From Roseomonas sp. KE0001 (lineage in GTDB: Bacteria; Pseudomonadota; Alphaproteobacteria; Acetobacterales; Acetobacteraceae): DNA of 64,000 nucleotides. The notes below the pieces were generated by a model. That model did no database searches. It had not been told where the DNA came from and saw only the letters and a list, made by a program, of their open reading frames with translations. Positions 30,873-43,795 of the stretch are shown piece after piece. A program made the translations under genes and the position numbers. Numbering within the stretch: position 1 is the first letter of the stretch; each line of letters opens with the position of its first letter. The stretch lies in NCBI RefSeq assembly GCF_016107285.1, contig NZ_RCVQ01000003.1:522735-586734 (forward strand). The letters run 5' to 3'.

Positions 30873-32078
30873 ATGCCATGGAACAGTAGCGGCGGATCCG
30901 GCCAGGGCGGCAGTCCCTGGGGCAATCCTCGCCCCGGCGGTCCCTGGGGTCAGCCGCCCCAGGGCGGTGGCTCCGGTGGCCGGGGCCCTGGCGGCGGGCC
31001 CGATCTGGACGAGGCCATCCGCCAGGCGCAGGAGGCGCTGCGCCGCATTCTGCCGCGCGGCGGCCGTGGCAGCGGCAAGTGGATCGGGATCGGCCTGGCC
31101 GCGCTGCTGGCGGTCTGGGCGGCGAGCGGGCTCTACCGGGTGCAGCCGGACGAACAGGGCGTGGTCATGCGCTTCGGCGCTTTCAACCGCACCACCGCTC
31201 CGGGCCTGAACTACCGCATCCCCTGGCCCGTCGAGAGCGTCACCACGCCGCGCGTGACCCGCATCAACCGCATCGACGTCGGCTTCCGCGCCGCCAACGA
31301 CTCGCCCCTGACCCGTCCCGTCTCCGCCCGCGACGTGCTGGAGGAGAGCCTGATGCTGACCGGTGACGAGAACATCATCGACATCGACTTCGCGGTGTTC
31401 TGGCGCATCCGCGATGCGGGGGAATACCTCTTCAACACCCGCAACCCCGACCAGACGGTCAAGCTGGCGGCGGAGAGCGTGATGCGCGAGGTTGTCGGCC
31501 GCACCCCGATCCAGCCCGCCCTGACCGAGGCGCGGGCGCAGATCGAGCAGGCGGTCCGCACCGGCACGCAGTTCATCCTGGACCAGTACGGCTCCGGCAT
31601 CGAGCTGACGCAGATCCAGCTCCTCAAGGTCGAGCCGCCGTCCGAGGTCATCGACACCTTCCGCGACGTGCAGCGCGCCAATGCCGACCGCGAGCGGATG
31701 CGCAACGAGGCCGAGGCCTACCGCAACGACATCATCCCCCGCGCCCGCGGCGAGGGGCAGCGCATGATCCAGGAGGCCGAGGGCTACCGGGAGAGCCAGG
31801 TGGCCCGGGCGCGCGGTGAGGCGGCGCGCTTCGTCAGCGTGCTGAGCGCCTATCAGACCGCCAAGGATGTCACCATCCGCCGGCTGTACCTGGAGACCAT
31901 GGAGGAGATCCTGCGCCGCAATCCGACGCTGGTGGTGGATGACCGCCTGCAGGGCGTGGTGCCCTACCTGCCGCTGGACGGCTCGACCCCGGCCGCGCCG
32001 CGCCAGCAGCAGACGCCGCCCGCTCCGCCCTCGGCGCTCAGCGTGCCGCAGGCCCGCCCGCAGGGAGGCGCCCGATGA
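30873..32078 (+). CDS. hflK: HflK, SPFH-family regulator of FtsH
   Basis: 401 residues. Gly/Pro-rich cytoplasmic N-terminus (residues 3-45), one membrane helix (IGIGLAALLAVWAASGLY), then the SPFH/band-7 domain starting VQPDEQGVVMRFGAFNRTTAPGL. Together with HflC it forms the cage that surrounds FtsH protease in the inner membrane. Ends in a Pro/Ala-rich tail. The start is MPWNSSGG, the conserved HflK N-terminus; hflC overlaps its stop. Confidence 0.95.
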   Translation: MPWNSSGGSGQGGSPWGNPRPGGPWGQPPQGGGSGGRGPGGGPDLDEAIRQAQEALRRILPRGGRGSGKWIGIGLAALLAVWAASGLYRVQPDEQGVVMRFGAFNRTTAPGLNYRIPWPVESVTTPRVTRINRIDVGFRAANDSPLTRPVSARDVLEESLMLTGDENIIDIDFAVFWRIRDAGEYLFNTRNPDQTVKLAAESVMREVVGRTPIQPALTEARAQIEQAVRTGTQFILDQYGSGIELTQIQLLKVEPPSEVIDTFRDVQRANADRERMRNEAEAYRNDIIPRARGEGQRMIQEAEGYRESQVARARGEAARFVSVLSAYQTAKDVTIRRLYLETMEEILRRNPTLVVDDRLQGVVPYLPLDGSTPAAPRQQQTPPAPPSALSVPQARPQGGAR

Positions 32079-33001
32079 ACCGCATGATGCTGCTCGGCGG
32101 CGTCGTCGTCGTCGGCCTGGCCGCCGCCGCCTCGGCGCTGTTCACCGTGCACCAGACCGAGCAGGTGCTGATCACCCAGTTCGGCGAGCCGATCCGGGTC
32201 ATCGAGAAGCCCGGCCTGCACGCCAAGCTGCCCTTCATCCAGTCGGTGATCAGCTTCGACCGCCGCCTGCTGGACTTCGACGCACCGGGCGAGGAGGTCA
32301 TCCTCGGGGACCAGCGGCGCCTGATCGTGGACAGCTTCACCCGCTTCCGCATCACCGATCCGCTGGTCTTCTTCCAGACCTCGGGCGCGCAGGAGGCGGG
32401 CATCCGCGGCCGGCTCTCCTCGATCGTGGTCTCGTCGCTGCGCCGGGTGCTGGGCAACGAGCCGCTGCTCGCCGTGCTCTCCTCCGACCGCGCGCGGATC
32501 ATGAGCGAGATCCAGCGGCAGGTGAACGAGGAGGCGCGCCGCTTCGGCGTGGCCGTGGAGGATGTCCGCATCCGCCGCGCCGACCTGCCGGAGGAGAACA
32601 CCCAGGCGATCCTGTCGCGCATGAAGTCGGAGCGCGAGCGGGTGGCGCGCGAGGCGCGCGCCGAGGGTGCGGAGGTGGCGGCGCGGGTGCGCGCCGGCGC
32701 CGACCGCGAGCGCACCGTCATCCTGGCCGAGAGCCAGGCCCAGGCGGACACGCTGCGCGGCCAGGGCGACGAGGAGGCGATCCGCATCTTCGCCGGCGCG
32801 TTCCAGCGGGATCCGGAGTTCTATGGCTTCTACCGCACCATGCAGGCCTACCGGGACGCCTTCTCGGAGGGTGAGGCGCGGCTGGTGCTGACCCCGGATT
32901 CGGAGTTCTTCCGCTACTTCCGGCAGAGCCAGCCCGGCATGCCGACACCCGGCCTGACCCGGCCGGAGACTCTGGGGGCGCAGCCCGCGCCGGCCGACTG
33001 A
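32075..33001 (+). CDS. hflC: HflC, SPFH-family partner of HflK
   Basis: 308 residues: membrane helix in the first 25 residues, then a band-7 domain beginning FTVHQTEQVLITQFGEPIRVIEKPGLHAK and a helical region with RADLPEENTQAILSRMKSERERVAREARAEG. The start overlaps the hflK stop (ATGA), so the two are translated together and assembled one to one. Confidence 0.95.
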   Translation: MNRMMLLGGVVVVGLAAAASALFTVHQTEQVLITQFGEPIRVIEKPGLHAKLPFIQSVISFDRRLLDFDAPGEEVILGDQRRLIVDSFTRFRITDPLVFFQTSGAQEAGIRGRLSSIVVSSLRRVLGNEPLLAVLSSDRARIMSEIQRQVNEEARRFGVAVEDVRIRRADLPEENTQAILSRMKSERERVAREARAEGAEVAARVRAGADRERTVILAESQAQADTLRGQGDEEAIRIFAGAFQRDPEFYGFYRTMQAYRDAFSEGEARLVLTPDSEFFRYFRQSQPGMPTPGLTRPETLGAQPAPAD

Positions 33002-33014
33002 GCCGGCCAGCGGC

Positions 33015-33209
33015 ATGACGCTGACCGAGCTGATCGCCGGGGTCGCGGTGGTCGTGGCGCTGGAGGGGCTGCTCTACGCGGCCTTTCCGGACGCCATGCG
33101 CCGCGCCCTGGCGGGCATCCTGGCCGTGCCGCCCGAGCGGCTACGGATGACCGGCCTGCTGGTGGCCGTGGCCGGCGTCGCACTGGCCAGCTTCCTGGTC
33201 GGCGGATAA
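33015..33209 (+). CDS. DUF2065 small membrane protein
   Basis: 64 residues, two hydrophobic helices (ELIAGVAVVVALEGLLYAAFP and GLLVAVAGVALASFLVGG) linked by PDAMRRALAGILAVPPERLR, the DUF2065 pattern. It follows hflC by 14 bases, its usual place in Proteobacteria, suggesting membership of the HflKC operon. Function unknown. Confidence 0.85.
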   Translation: MTLTELIAGVAVVVALEGLLYAAFPDAMRRALAGILAVPPERLRMTGLLVAVAGVALASFLVGG

Positions 33210-33401
33210 CCGATCCGTTACACGGACCGGCCTTACTGGTGCTTCGTTACCCCGGTGCGGCGGGGGACGCTCTTTGTAACAGCTTTTCCCGCCTTTGGGG
33301 TGGCCTGCCACCTTCCTGATCTCTCTCCGGCGCCCCATTCTCCAGGTCATGCCGGGCAGCCGCCCGGACACCGTCCTTTCGCCGCACAGCGAGGAATGCC
33401 G

Positions 33402-34946
<1,545 letters not shown>

Positions 34947-35012
34947 CGATGCGGGCCGGGAAGGGACCAAGCCTCTTCCCGGCCGCCTTCTCCGCGGGGC
35001 CGGGACCCTGCG

Positions 35013-35921
35013 TCAGCGCTGCCCGGAGCCCGCCGTAACGAACTCGGCGGCGCGGTAGCCCTGGACGAAGAGCAGGGCGCGCAGATCCGCGTGATCCACC
35101 CGCGCCCGCGCCGCCGCCGCCACCACCGGCTTGGCGCGGAAGGCGATGCCGAGGCCCGCCGCGCCCAGCATGGCGAGGTCGTTGGCGCCATCGCCCACCG
35201 CCAGGGTGTCGGAGAGCGGCAGGCCGAGATCGGCCGCGAGGCGCTTCAGCGTGGCGAGCTTGGATTCGCGGTCGAAGACCGGCTCCTCGACGCCGCCGGT
35301 CAGGGCCTGGCCGTCATCCAGCAGGATATTGGCGTGGTGGCTGGTGAAGCCGAGCTGCGCCGCCACGCGGCCGGTGAACCAGGTGAAGCCGCCGGAGGCG
35401 AGGGCGCAATGCGCGCCGTGCGCGACCATCGTGCCGACCAGCTCGGCGGCGCCGGGCATCGGGTGGGTCTGCCGCCAGGTGGCCTCCAGCGCGGAGAGGT
35501 CGAGCCCCTTCAGCATGGCTACGCGCTGGCGGAGCGCGGCGGCGAAGTCGATCTCGCCGTTCATGCTGCGGCGCGTGATCTCGGCCACCCGCTCCTTCAC
35601 CCCCGCATAGGCCGAGAGTTCGTCGAGCGTCTCGCTCTGCACGATCGTGCTGTCCATGTCGGCGATCAGCAGCCGCTTGCGGCGCCCCGCCGCCGGCTGG
35701 GCGATGGCATCGGCGGGGGCGCCGTCCAGCGCGCCGCGGGCGGCGGCGACGGCCTGCTCCGGCGCCAGCCCGTCGAAGGGAAGGTCCAGCGCCTCGGCCT
35801 CCGAGAGCCAGTCCGGCGTGCCGGTATCGGCGCCGAGCGCCATCAGCGCGGAGCGGACCCGCGCGGCGAGGGGCGCCGGCAGCTGGCCTGCGGGCGCGAT
35901 CAGGGTCAGAACATTCTGCAT
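35013..35921 (-). CDS. serB: SerB, phosphoserine phosphatase
   Basis: 302 residues. HAD phosphatase: nucleophile Asp in LLIADMDSTIVQSETLD, Ser/Thr region in LASGGFTWFTG, Lys in ESKLATLKRL and the metal site in AVGDGANDLAMLGAAGLGIAF. The last step of serine synthesis. The first 80 residues form a poorly conserved ACT-like N-terminal part. Divergent from miaA with 44 bases between starts. Confidence 0.95.
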   Translation of the reverse strand: MQNVLTLIAPAGQLPAPLAARVRSALMALGADTGTPDWLSEAEALDLPFDGLAPEQAVAAARGALDGAPADAIAQPAAGRRKRLLIADMDSTIVQSETLDELSAYAGVKERVAEITRRSMNGEIDFAAALRQRVAMLKGLDLSALEATWRQTHPMPGAAELVGTMVAHGAHCALASGGFTWFTGRVAAQLGFTSHHANILLDDGQALTGGVEEPVFDRESKLATLKRLAADLGLPLSDTLAVGDGANDLAMLGAAGLGIAFRAKPVVAAAARARVDHADLRALLFVQGYRAAEFVTAGSGQR

Positions 35922-35965
35922 GCGCGGCGGACCATGCCGCCCGGACGGGACGGGATCAACAGGCG

Positions 35966-36958
35966 ATGCGTGACGCTTTGGCGGTGCTGGTGGCGGGACC
36001 GACGGCGAGCGGCAAATCGGCGCTCGCCCTGGCCCTGGCGGAGCGCCTCGGCGGCGTGGTGATCAACGCCGACAGCATGCAGCTCTATGCCGGGCTGGCG
36101 GTGCTGACGGCGCAGCCCGCGCCGCAGGAGAGGGCGCGCGCGTCGCACCGGCTCTACGGCGTGCGCGACCCGGCGCTGGCCGGCAACCTCGCCGAATGGC
36201 GCGGCCTGGCGCTGGCCGAGATGGCGGCGGCGCGCGACGCCGGCCGCCTGCCCATCCTCTGCGGCGGCACCGGCCTCTACCTGCGCGGGCTGATCGAGGG
36301 CATCGTGGACATCCCGCCCATCCCGCCCGAGGCGCGGGCGGCGGCACGGGCGCTGCTGGCCGAGATCGGCCCCGCCGCGCTGCATGCCCGGCTGACGGCG
36401 GCGGACCCGGAGACGGCGGCGCGGCTGCGGCCGACGGACAGCCAGCGGATCGCCCGCGCCTGGGAGGTCCGGCAGGGTACCGGGCGCGGGCTCGCGGCCT
36501 GGCAGGCGGCGGCCGGGGAGGGGCTGGCCGGGGACGCTGCATCCTGGCGCTTCGCCGCCCTGCGGCTCGACCCGCCGCGCGACGCGCTGCGCGCGGCGAT
36601 CGGGCGACGCTGGCAGGCGATGCTGGCGGCGGGGGCGATGGAGGAGGTGCGCGCCCTGCTCGCGCGGCGGCTCGATCCCGCCCTGCCGGCCATGCGGGCG
36701 CATGGCGTGCCGGAACTCTCGGCCGTGCTGCGTGGGGAGGCCGGGCTGGAGGAGGCGGGGCGGCGCGCCTGCCTCGCCATCGGCCAGTACACCAAGCGGC
36801 AGGCCACCTGGTTCCGCCATCAGGCGCTGGCCGACCCCAGCGAAACGCATACGATCCATGCGCGAGTGACGGATATTGAGCAATTTTCGGAAAGAGAAAG
36901 TGAGGAAATTTTCTCGTTTGTTCGACGACGCGTTGACGCGACGGGGCAGGGGGCTTAG
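35966..36958 (+). CDS. miaA: MiaA, tRNA dimethylallyltransferase
   Basis: 330 residues. P-loop VAGPTASGKSALALALA, then NADSMQLYAGLAVLTAQP and CGGTGLYLRGLIEG, PTDSQRIARAWEV. Prenylates A37 of tRNAs that read UNN codons. The last 30 residues and the bases encoding them (36861-36945) are distinctly AT-richer than the rest, possibly because they double as the promoter for ilvB. Confidence 0.94.
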   Translation: MRDALAVLVAGPTASGKSALALALAERLGGVVINADSMQLYAGLAVLTAQPAPQERARASHRLYGVRDPALAGNLAEWRGLALAEMAAARDAGRLPILCGGTGLYLRGLIEGIVDIPPIPPEARAAARALLAEIGPAALHARLTAADPETAARLRPTDSQRIARAWEVRQGTGRGLAAWQAAAGEGLAGDAASWRFAALRLDPPRDALRAAIGRRWQAMLAAGAMEEVRALLARRLDPALPAMRAHGVPELSAVLRGEAGLEEAGRRACLAIGQYTKRQATWFRHQALADPSETHTIHARVTDIEQFSERESEEIFSFVRRRVDATGQGA

Positions 36959-36960
36959 AT
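36933..36960 (+). promoter_or_regulatory. Possible ilvBHC promoter inside the miaA 3' end
   Basis: TTGACG (36933-36938) and TTAGAT (36955-36960), spacer 16, lie in the AT-rich end of miaA 50-80 bases before ilvB. The -35 is good, the -10 weak. It is the only promoter-like pair before ilvB. Confidence 0.3.
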
Positions 36961-37015
36961 CGGGGCCCCCGGCACGGCTGCCGCCGGGCCGAACCAAGGA
37001 AAGCCAGTACCCATC

Positions 37016-38812
<1,797 letters not shown>

Positions 38813-38869
38813 CGCCGCGCCGCCATCCCCCCTTTCGCTCCGCGCCCCCGATCCCCGACTGGACGAACC

Positions 38870-39394
38870 ATGCCCGATCCCACCGACAACAGCTTCCGGG
38901 CCGCGACCATCGCGGTGCTGGTGGAGAATGAGGCCGGCGTGCTGGCGCGCGTCATCGGCCTGTTCTCCGGCCGCGGCTACAACATCGACAGCCTGACCGT
39001 GGCGCCGGTCGATGCCGAGGGCCGCCTGTCGCGCATCACCGTCGTCACCTCCGGCACCGAGATGGTGATCGAGCAGATCAAGGCGCAGCTCGACCGGCTG
39101 GTGCCGGTGCACAAGGTGGCCGACCTGACGCTGGAGGGGCCGCATCTCAACCGCGAGCTGGCGCTCGTCAAGGTCGCGGGCTCCGGCTCGGCGCGGCAGG
39201 AGGCGCTGCGCCTGGCCGACGCCTTCCGCGCCCGCGTCGTCGATGCCACCATCGAGAGCTTCGTCTTCGAGATGACGGGCAGCGGCGAGAAGCTCGATGC
39301 CTTCATCAACCTGATGCGGCCGCTCGGCCTCGTGGAGGTCAGCCGCACCGGCGCGGTGGCGATCGCCCGGGGCACCGCCGCGCTGCAGGCCTGA
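38870..39394 (+). CDS. ilvH: IlvH, acetolactate synthase regulatory subunit
   Basis: 174 residues. N-terminal ACT domain TIAVLVENEAGVLARVIGLFSGRGYNIDSL and a C-terminal domain with RVVDATIESFVFEMTG. Binds valine for feedback control and raises activity of IlvB. Normal length; it lies 57 bases after ilvB with no obvious hairpin between. Confidence 0.95.
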   Translation: MPDPTDNSFRAATIAVLVENEAGVLARVIGLFSGRGYNIDSLTVAPVDAEGRLSRITVVTSGTEMVIEQIKAQLDRLVPVHKVADLTLEGPHLNRELALVKVAGSGSARQEALRLADAFRARVVDATIESFVFEMTGSGEKLDAFINLMRPLGLVEVSRTGAVAIARGTAALQA

Positions 39395-40447
<1,053 letters not shown>

Positions 40448-40473
40448 GCCCGCGATCAGGTTCGGACAGGGGA

Positions 40474-40495
40474 GGGGCGCTTCGGCGCCCCTTTT
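40474..40495 (+). terminator. Intrinsic terminator of ilvBHC
   Basis: GGGGCGC-TTCG-GCGCCCC then TTTT: seven GC pairs closed by a stable UUCG-type tetraloop followed by a U run, 26 bases after the ilvC stop. Confidence 0.92.
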
Positions 40496-40586
40496 GCGTT
40501 CAGCGAGGAGGAGATGCGCGATTGCGGCATCGCAACCACCCGCCCATGGTGCCGTTCCAGCCAGGACCCGCGCCGGAGGACCCCCC

Positions 40587-41783
40587 ATGCGTCTGTTCAA
40601 CTGTGAAGTCTGCGGCCAGCTGCTCTATTTCGAGAACACCCAGTGCATGAAGTGCGGCGCGACGCTCGGCTATCTGCCCGGGCGGAACCGCCTCTCGGCG
40701 CTGGACCCGATAGAGCCGGAGGAGGGCATCCCGCAGGAGGTCTCGCCGGAGGAGGCTGACAAGCAGGCGGCGGGCGACCTCGACGGCGAGCAGGCGGGGA
40801 CGGCCTCGGCACCCCCCCGCCAGCTCTGGCGGCCGCGGGCCGATCCGGACAGGCTCCACCGTTTCTGCGAGAATGCCGCGCAGGATGCCTGCAACTGGCT
40901 GGTGCCGGACGATTCCCCCGAGCGCTTCTGCCTGGCCTGCCGGCACAACCGCACCATCCCCGATATCTCCGATCCGCTGAACCTGGCGCGCTGGCAGAAG
41001 ATCGAGGAGGCGAAGCGGCGCGCCTTCTACGGCTTCATCCGCCTGGACCTGCCGCTGCCCAACCGGGTCGACGATCCGCAGAACGGCCTGGTCTTCGACT
41101 TCCTGGCGGATATGCCGGATGGCGGCCCGAATGTGATGACCGGGCATGACAACGGCCTCATCACCCTGGCGCTCGCCGAGGCTGACGACGCCGAGCGGGT
41201 GCGCCGGCGCGAGGCGATGGGCGAGCCCTACCGCACGCTGCTCGGCCATTTCCGCCATGAATCCGGGCATTACTTCTGGGATCGGCTGGTGCGGGATGGC
41301 GGCCGGCTGGAGCAGTGCCGTGCCGTCTTCGGCGACGACAGCCAGGATTACGGTGCCGCCCTGCAGCGCCACTACAACGAGGGGCCGCCGGCCGACTGGC
41401 AGGAGAACTACGTCTCCACCTACGCCACCGCGCATCCCTGGGAGGACTTCGCCGAAACCTGGGCGCACTATCTGCACATCGTCGACACCCTGGAGATGGC
41501 GCGCGCCTTCGGCCTCGGCATCGACCCGCATGCCGACAAGTCCGGCACGCTGACCGCCGAGGTGGATTTTGACCCCTACCGTGAGACCCGCATCGAACCG
41601 CTGATGGAGGCCTGGGTGCCGCTGACCGCGGCGGTGAACAGCCTTAACCGCTGCATGGGCACGCCGGATCTCTATCCCTTCGTGCTCTCGCCGGCGGTAG
41701 TGGCGAAGCTGGCCTTCATCCAGTCCCTCGTGCATGGCGAGCTGCCCGGGGCCCAGGCCGAGGCGGTGCCGGTGGCGGCATGA
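40587..41783 (+). CDS. Zinc-ribbon metallopeptidase family protein (DUF2248 type)
   Basis: 398 residues starting MRLFNCEVCGQ (GGAGG before the ATG). N-terminal zinc ribbon with CEVCGQ and CMKCG, another C-rich site (RFCENAAQDACNW...FCLACRHNR), and a catalytic HExxH helix RHESGHYFWDRL at about residue 224 followed by downstream acidic ligands (EDFAETWAHYLH). Matches the family annotated putative zinc-binding metallo-peptidase; substrate unknown. No signal peptide, so cytoplasmic. Confidence 0.85.
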   Translation: MRLFNCEVCGQLLYFENTQCMKCGATLGYLPGRNRLSALDPIEPEEGIPQEVSPEEADKQAAGDLDGEQAGTASAPPRQLWRPRADPDRLHRFCENAAQDACNWLVPDDSPERFCLACRHNRTIPDISDPLNLARWQKIEEAKRRAFYGFIRLDLPLPNRVDDPQNGLVFDFLADMPDGGPNVMTGHDNGLITLALAEADDAERVRRREAMGEPYRTLLGHFRHESGHYFWDRLVRDGGRLEQCRAVFGDDSQDYGAALQRHYNEGPPADWQENYVSTYATAHPWEDFAETWAHYLHIVDTLEMARAFGLGIDPHADKSGTLTAEVDFDPYRETRIEPLMEAWVPLTAAVNSLNRCMGTPDLYPFVLSPAVVAKLAFIQSLVHGELPGAQAEAVPVAA

Positions 41784-41832
41784 CCGGGAGCGATTGACCC
41801 GCGGGCCCCGGCCGATCCAGGCTGGGGCCGCC

Positions 41833-42759
41833 ATGACCATCCTCGCACCCGACAGCCCCTATCCCCGCGACTTCACCGGCTACGGCCGCAACCCGCCGGA
41901 CCCGCGCTGGCCCGGCGGCGCGCGGCTCGCCCTGTCCTTCGTGCTGAACTACGAGGAGGGCGGCGAGAACAGCGTGCTGAACGGCGACCCGGGCGGCGAG
42001 ATCTATCTGAACGAGACGCCGGGCGGCGATCCGGTCATGGGCGCCCGCGACATCGGCAAGGAAAGCCAGTTCGATTATGGCGCCCGCGCCGGGGTCTGGC
42101 GCGTGCTGCGGCTCTTCGCCGAGCGCGGGCTGAGGCTGACCGTCTATGGCGTCGGCCGCGCGCTGGAGCTGAACCCCGCGATCGGCCGCGCCTTCGCCGA
42201 GGCGGGGCACGAGGTGGCCAGCCATGGCTGGCGCTGGATCAACTACCAGGCGGTGGATGAGGCGACGGAGCGCGCGCATATCGCGCGATGCGTCGAGACC
42301 ATCGAGACGCTTGTCGGGAAGAAGCCCGTGGGCTGGTACACCGGCCGCATCAGCCCGCGCACGCGCCGGCTCGTCGCCGAGCATGGCGGCTTCCTCTACG
42401 ACAGCGATGCCTATGACGACGACCTGCCCTACTACGTCACCGTCGCCGGTCGGCCGCTTCTGATCATCCCCTACACGCTCGACAACAACGACATGAAGTT
42501 CGCGGTGCCGCCCGGCTTCTCGGCCAATGACGGCTTCACCCAGCATCTGACGGATGCCTTCGACTTCCTGCGGCGGGAGGGGGCGACGGCGCCGAAGATG
42601 ATGAGCGTCGGGCTGCATTGCCGGCTGGTCGGCCGGCCGGCGCGCGCGGCGGCGCTGGAGCGTTTCCTGGACCACGTCGTGGCGCAGAAGGATGTCTGGG
42701 TGGCGACGCGGGAGGAGATCGCCCGGCACTGGATGGCGGTGCATCCGCCAGGCCCCTGA
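41833..42759 (+). CDS. puuE: PuuE-type allantoinase (polysaccharide-deacetylase fold)
   Basis: 308 residues. NodB-like TIM-barrel fold; the family-specific LSFVLNYEEGGENSVLNGD, then EVASHGWRWINYQ and RISPRTRRLV. Members act on allantoin in purine breakdown without needing the metal of the classical DHOase-like allantoinase. Short non-coding leader before the ATG; strong convergent terminator after it. No other ureide genes are visible in the window. Confidence 0.88.
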   Translation: MTILAPDSPYPRDFTGYGRNPPDPRWPGGARLALSFVLNYEEGGENSVLNGDPGGEIYLNETPGGDPVMGARDIGKESQFDYGARAGVWRVLRLFAERGLRLTVYGVGRALELNPAIGRAFAEAGHEVASHGWRWINYQAVDEATERAHIARCVETIETLVGKKPVGWYTGRISPRTRRLVAEHGGFLYDSDAYDDDLPYYVTVAGRPLLIIPYTLDNNDMKFAVPPGFSANDGFTQHLTDAFDFLRREGATAPKMMSVGLHCRLVGRPARAAALERFLDHVVAQKDVWVATREEIARHWMAVHPPGP

Positions 42760-42775
42760 GGGCGGGGAGCTGAAA

Positions 42776-42796
42776 CCGGGGGCCTTGGGCCCCCGG
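42776..42796. terminator. Bidirectional hairpin between puuE and the GNAT gene
   Basis: CCGGGGGCC and GGCCCCCGG pair perfectly (nine pairs, three-base loop) midway between two convergent stops. T-runs are short on either side. Confidence 0.7.
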
Positions 42797-42804
42797 CCTC
42801 TTCG

Positions 42805-43335
42805 TCACGCGGCCTGTCGCACCGCGGCGGCCGGGGCGCGGCGGGTGGTGGCCCGTCCGTCCAGGCTGGCCGCGAGCGGCTTCACCAGCGGCACGCCCTC
42901 GGGGCAGGTGGTGCAGCCATCCCAGTGGCCGGGCTGGAAGCCGGACCGGCTGTAGAAGCCGAGCGCCGGCCGCCGCGCGTTGACGCAGAGCCGGGTGGCG
43001 CCGGCGCGGCGCGCGAAGGCCTCGGCCTCGGCCAGCAGCGCCCCACCCAGCCCCTCGCCGCGGTATTCCGGCGCGATGGCGATCAGGCGCAGCACGGCGC
43101 GGCCATCCGGCTTCATGTCGATGCGGATGGTGCCCGCCACCGCGCCATCGAGGCACAGCACCAGGGGGTGGTGCCCCGGCGCGGACTCATCCGGATGTCC
43201 GGGGTCGTAGCGGCAGGGATAGGGCCCGTCCGCATGGTGATACAGCTCGAAAATGCAAGTTTCGCGGATGGCGTGGTAGCGGGTCCGCTCGACATCGCTC
43301 CGCATCGCGCGGAGCTCGATAGTTCGGGGGCGCAC
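42805..43335 (-). CDS. GNAT-family N-acetyltransferase
   Basis: 176 residues from a GTG at 43335, chosen for the AAGG six bases ahead and the N-terminus RTIELRAMRSDVERTRYHAIR; an ATG 30 bases later is the alternative. The acetyl-CoA loop is IAPEYRGEGLGGALLAEAEAFARR. It also has Cys-rich HWDGCTTCPEGVPL near the C-terminus. Substrate unknown; related entries are annotated as acetyltransferases of the YdjL/PH0736 type. Confidence 0.82.
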   Translation of the reverse strand: MRPRTIELRAMRSDVERTRYHAIRETCIFELYHHADGPYPCRYDPGHPDESAPGHHPLVLCLDGAVAGTIRIDMKPDGRAVLRLIAIAPEYRGEGLGGALLAEAEAFARRAGATRLCVNARRPALGFYSRSGFQPGHWDGCTTCPEGVPLVKPLAASLDGRATTRRAPAAAVRQAA

Positions 43336-43510
43336 AAGGCACCTTGCTGTTGTGACGGAGACCGCCTGCGGCGGCCCTTGTCGGCGCGGCGCGCCCTGGC
43401 GCCGCACGCCACCAGGATAGCGGGGCCCGGCGGGGGGCCGCCAGTCATCCGGCAGCCCGTCAGAAAAGCTTCATCGAAACCGATTTCCGCCTCCGCCCGG
43501 CGGCCGCGGC

Positions 43511-43539
43511 TTGCATCCCGCCGCGGCTCTGCCTATCGT
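43511..43539 (+). promoter_or_regulatory. Possible leu leader promoter, giving a leaderless transcript
   Basis: TTGCAT (43511-43516) and TATCGT (43534-43539) with a 17-base spacer. The -10 ends seven bases before the ATG of the leader peptide, so transcription would start at or near that A. Leaderless leader-peptide mRNAs are known for trpL in rhizobia. Confidence 0.4.
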
Positions 43540-43546
43540 TCCGGCC

Positions 43547-43654
43547 ATGATCCCGACCCCGCGCGCCTTCGAGCTGCAGCACGGCCTCACCGCCGTCCTC
43601 GGTGCGCGTCCGCTGGCCGGCCTCCTCCTTCGACTTAGCCGCCCCTGGGCGTGA
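43547..43654 (+). CDS. leuL: LeuL-like leader peptide (35 codons)
   Basis: A short frame ATG...TGA 140 bases before leuA with eight Leu codons among 35, three consecutive (CTC CTC CTT, codons 26-28) then CGA and CTT. The end reads AGLLLRLSRPWA. Ribosome stalling at the Leu run when leucyl-tRNA is scarce would change folding of the segment that follows, the classical attenuation design. No strong RBS; the frame may be leaderless. Too short to be noticed by length filters. Confidence 0.68.
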   Translation: MIPTPRAFELQHGLTAVLGARPLAGLLLRLSRPWA

Positions 43655-43726
43655 CGCCCGGCTGACCGGCCGGCATCGCTCAGGGGAAGTCCCCTCAGGG
43701 GAGACCCGGGCGCCTTCGCGCGCCCC
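43647..43726 (+). promoter_or_regulatory. Attenuator-like hairpins before leuA
   Basis: Just past the Leu run, GGGCG-TGA-CGCCC (43648-43660) spans the leader stop codon. Then AGGGGA (43682-43687), TCCCCT (43690-43695) and AGGGGA (43697-43702) can pair either as first-second or second-third, mutually exclusive. A further GGGCGC/GCGCCC hairpin (43708-43725) follows without an obvious U-run. The arrangement is what an attenuator needs, though the terminator proper is weak. Confidence 0.5.
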
Positions 43727-43795
43727 ACCGGCACCGTCACGGCCGCGCCCGCCAGGGCCCAGAATCGCGGCAGGAATTATCGAGGGACGCTCTCC

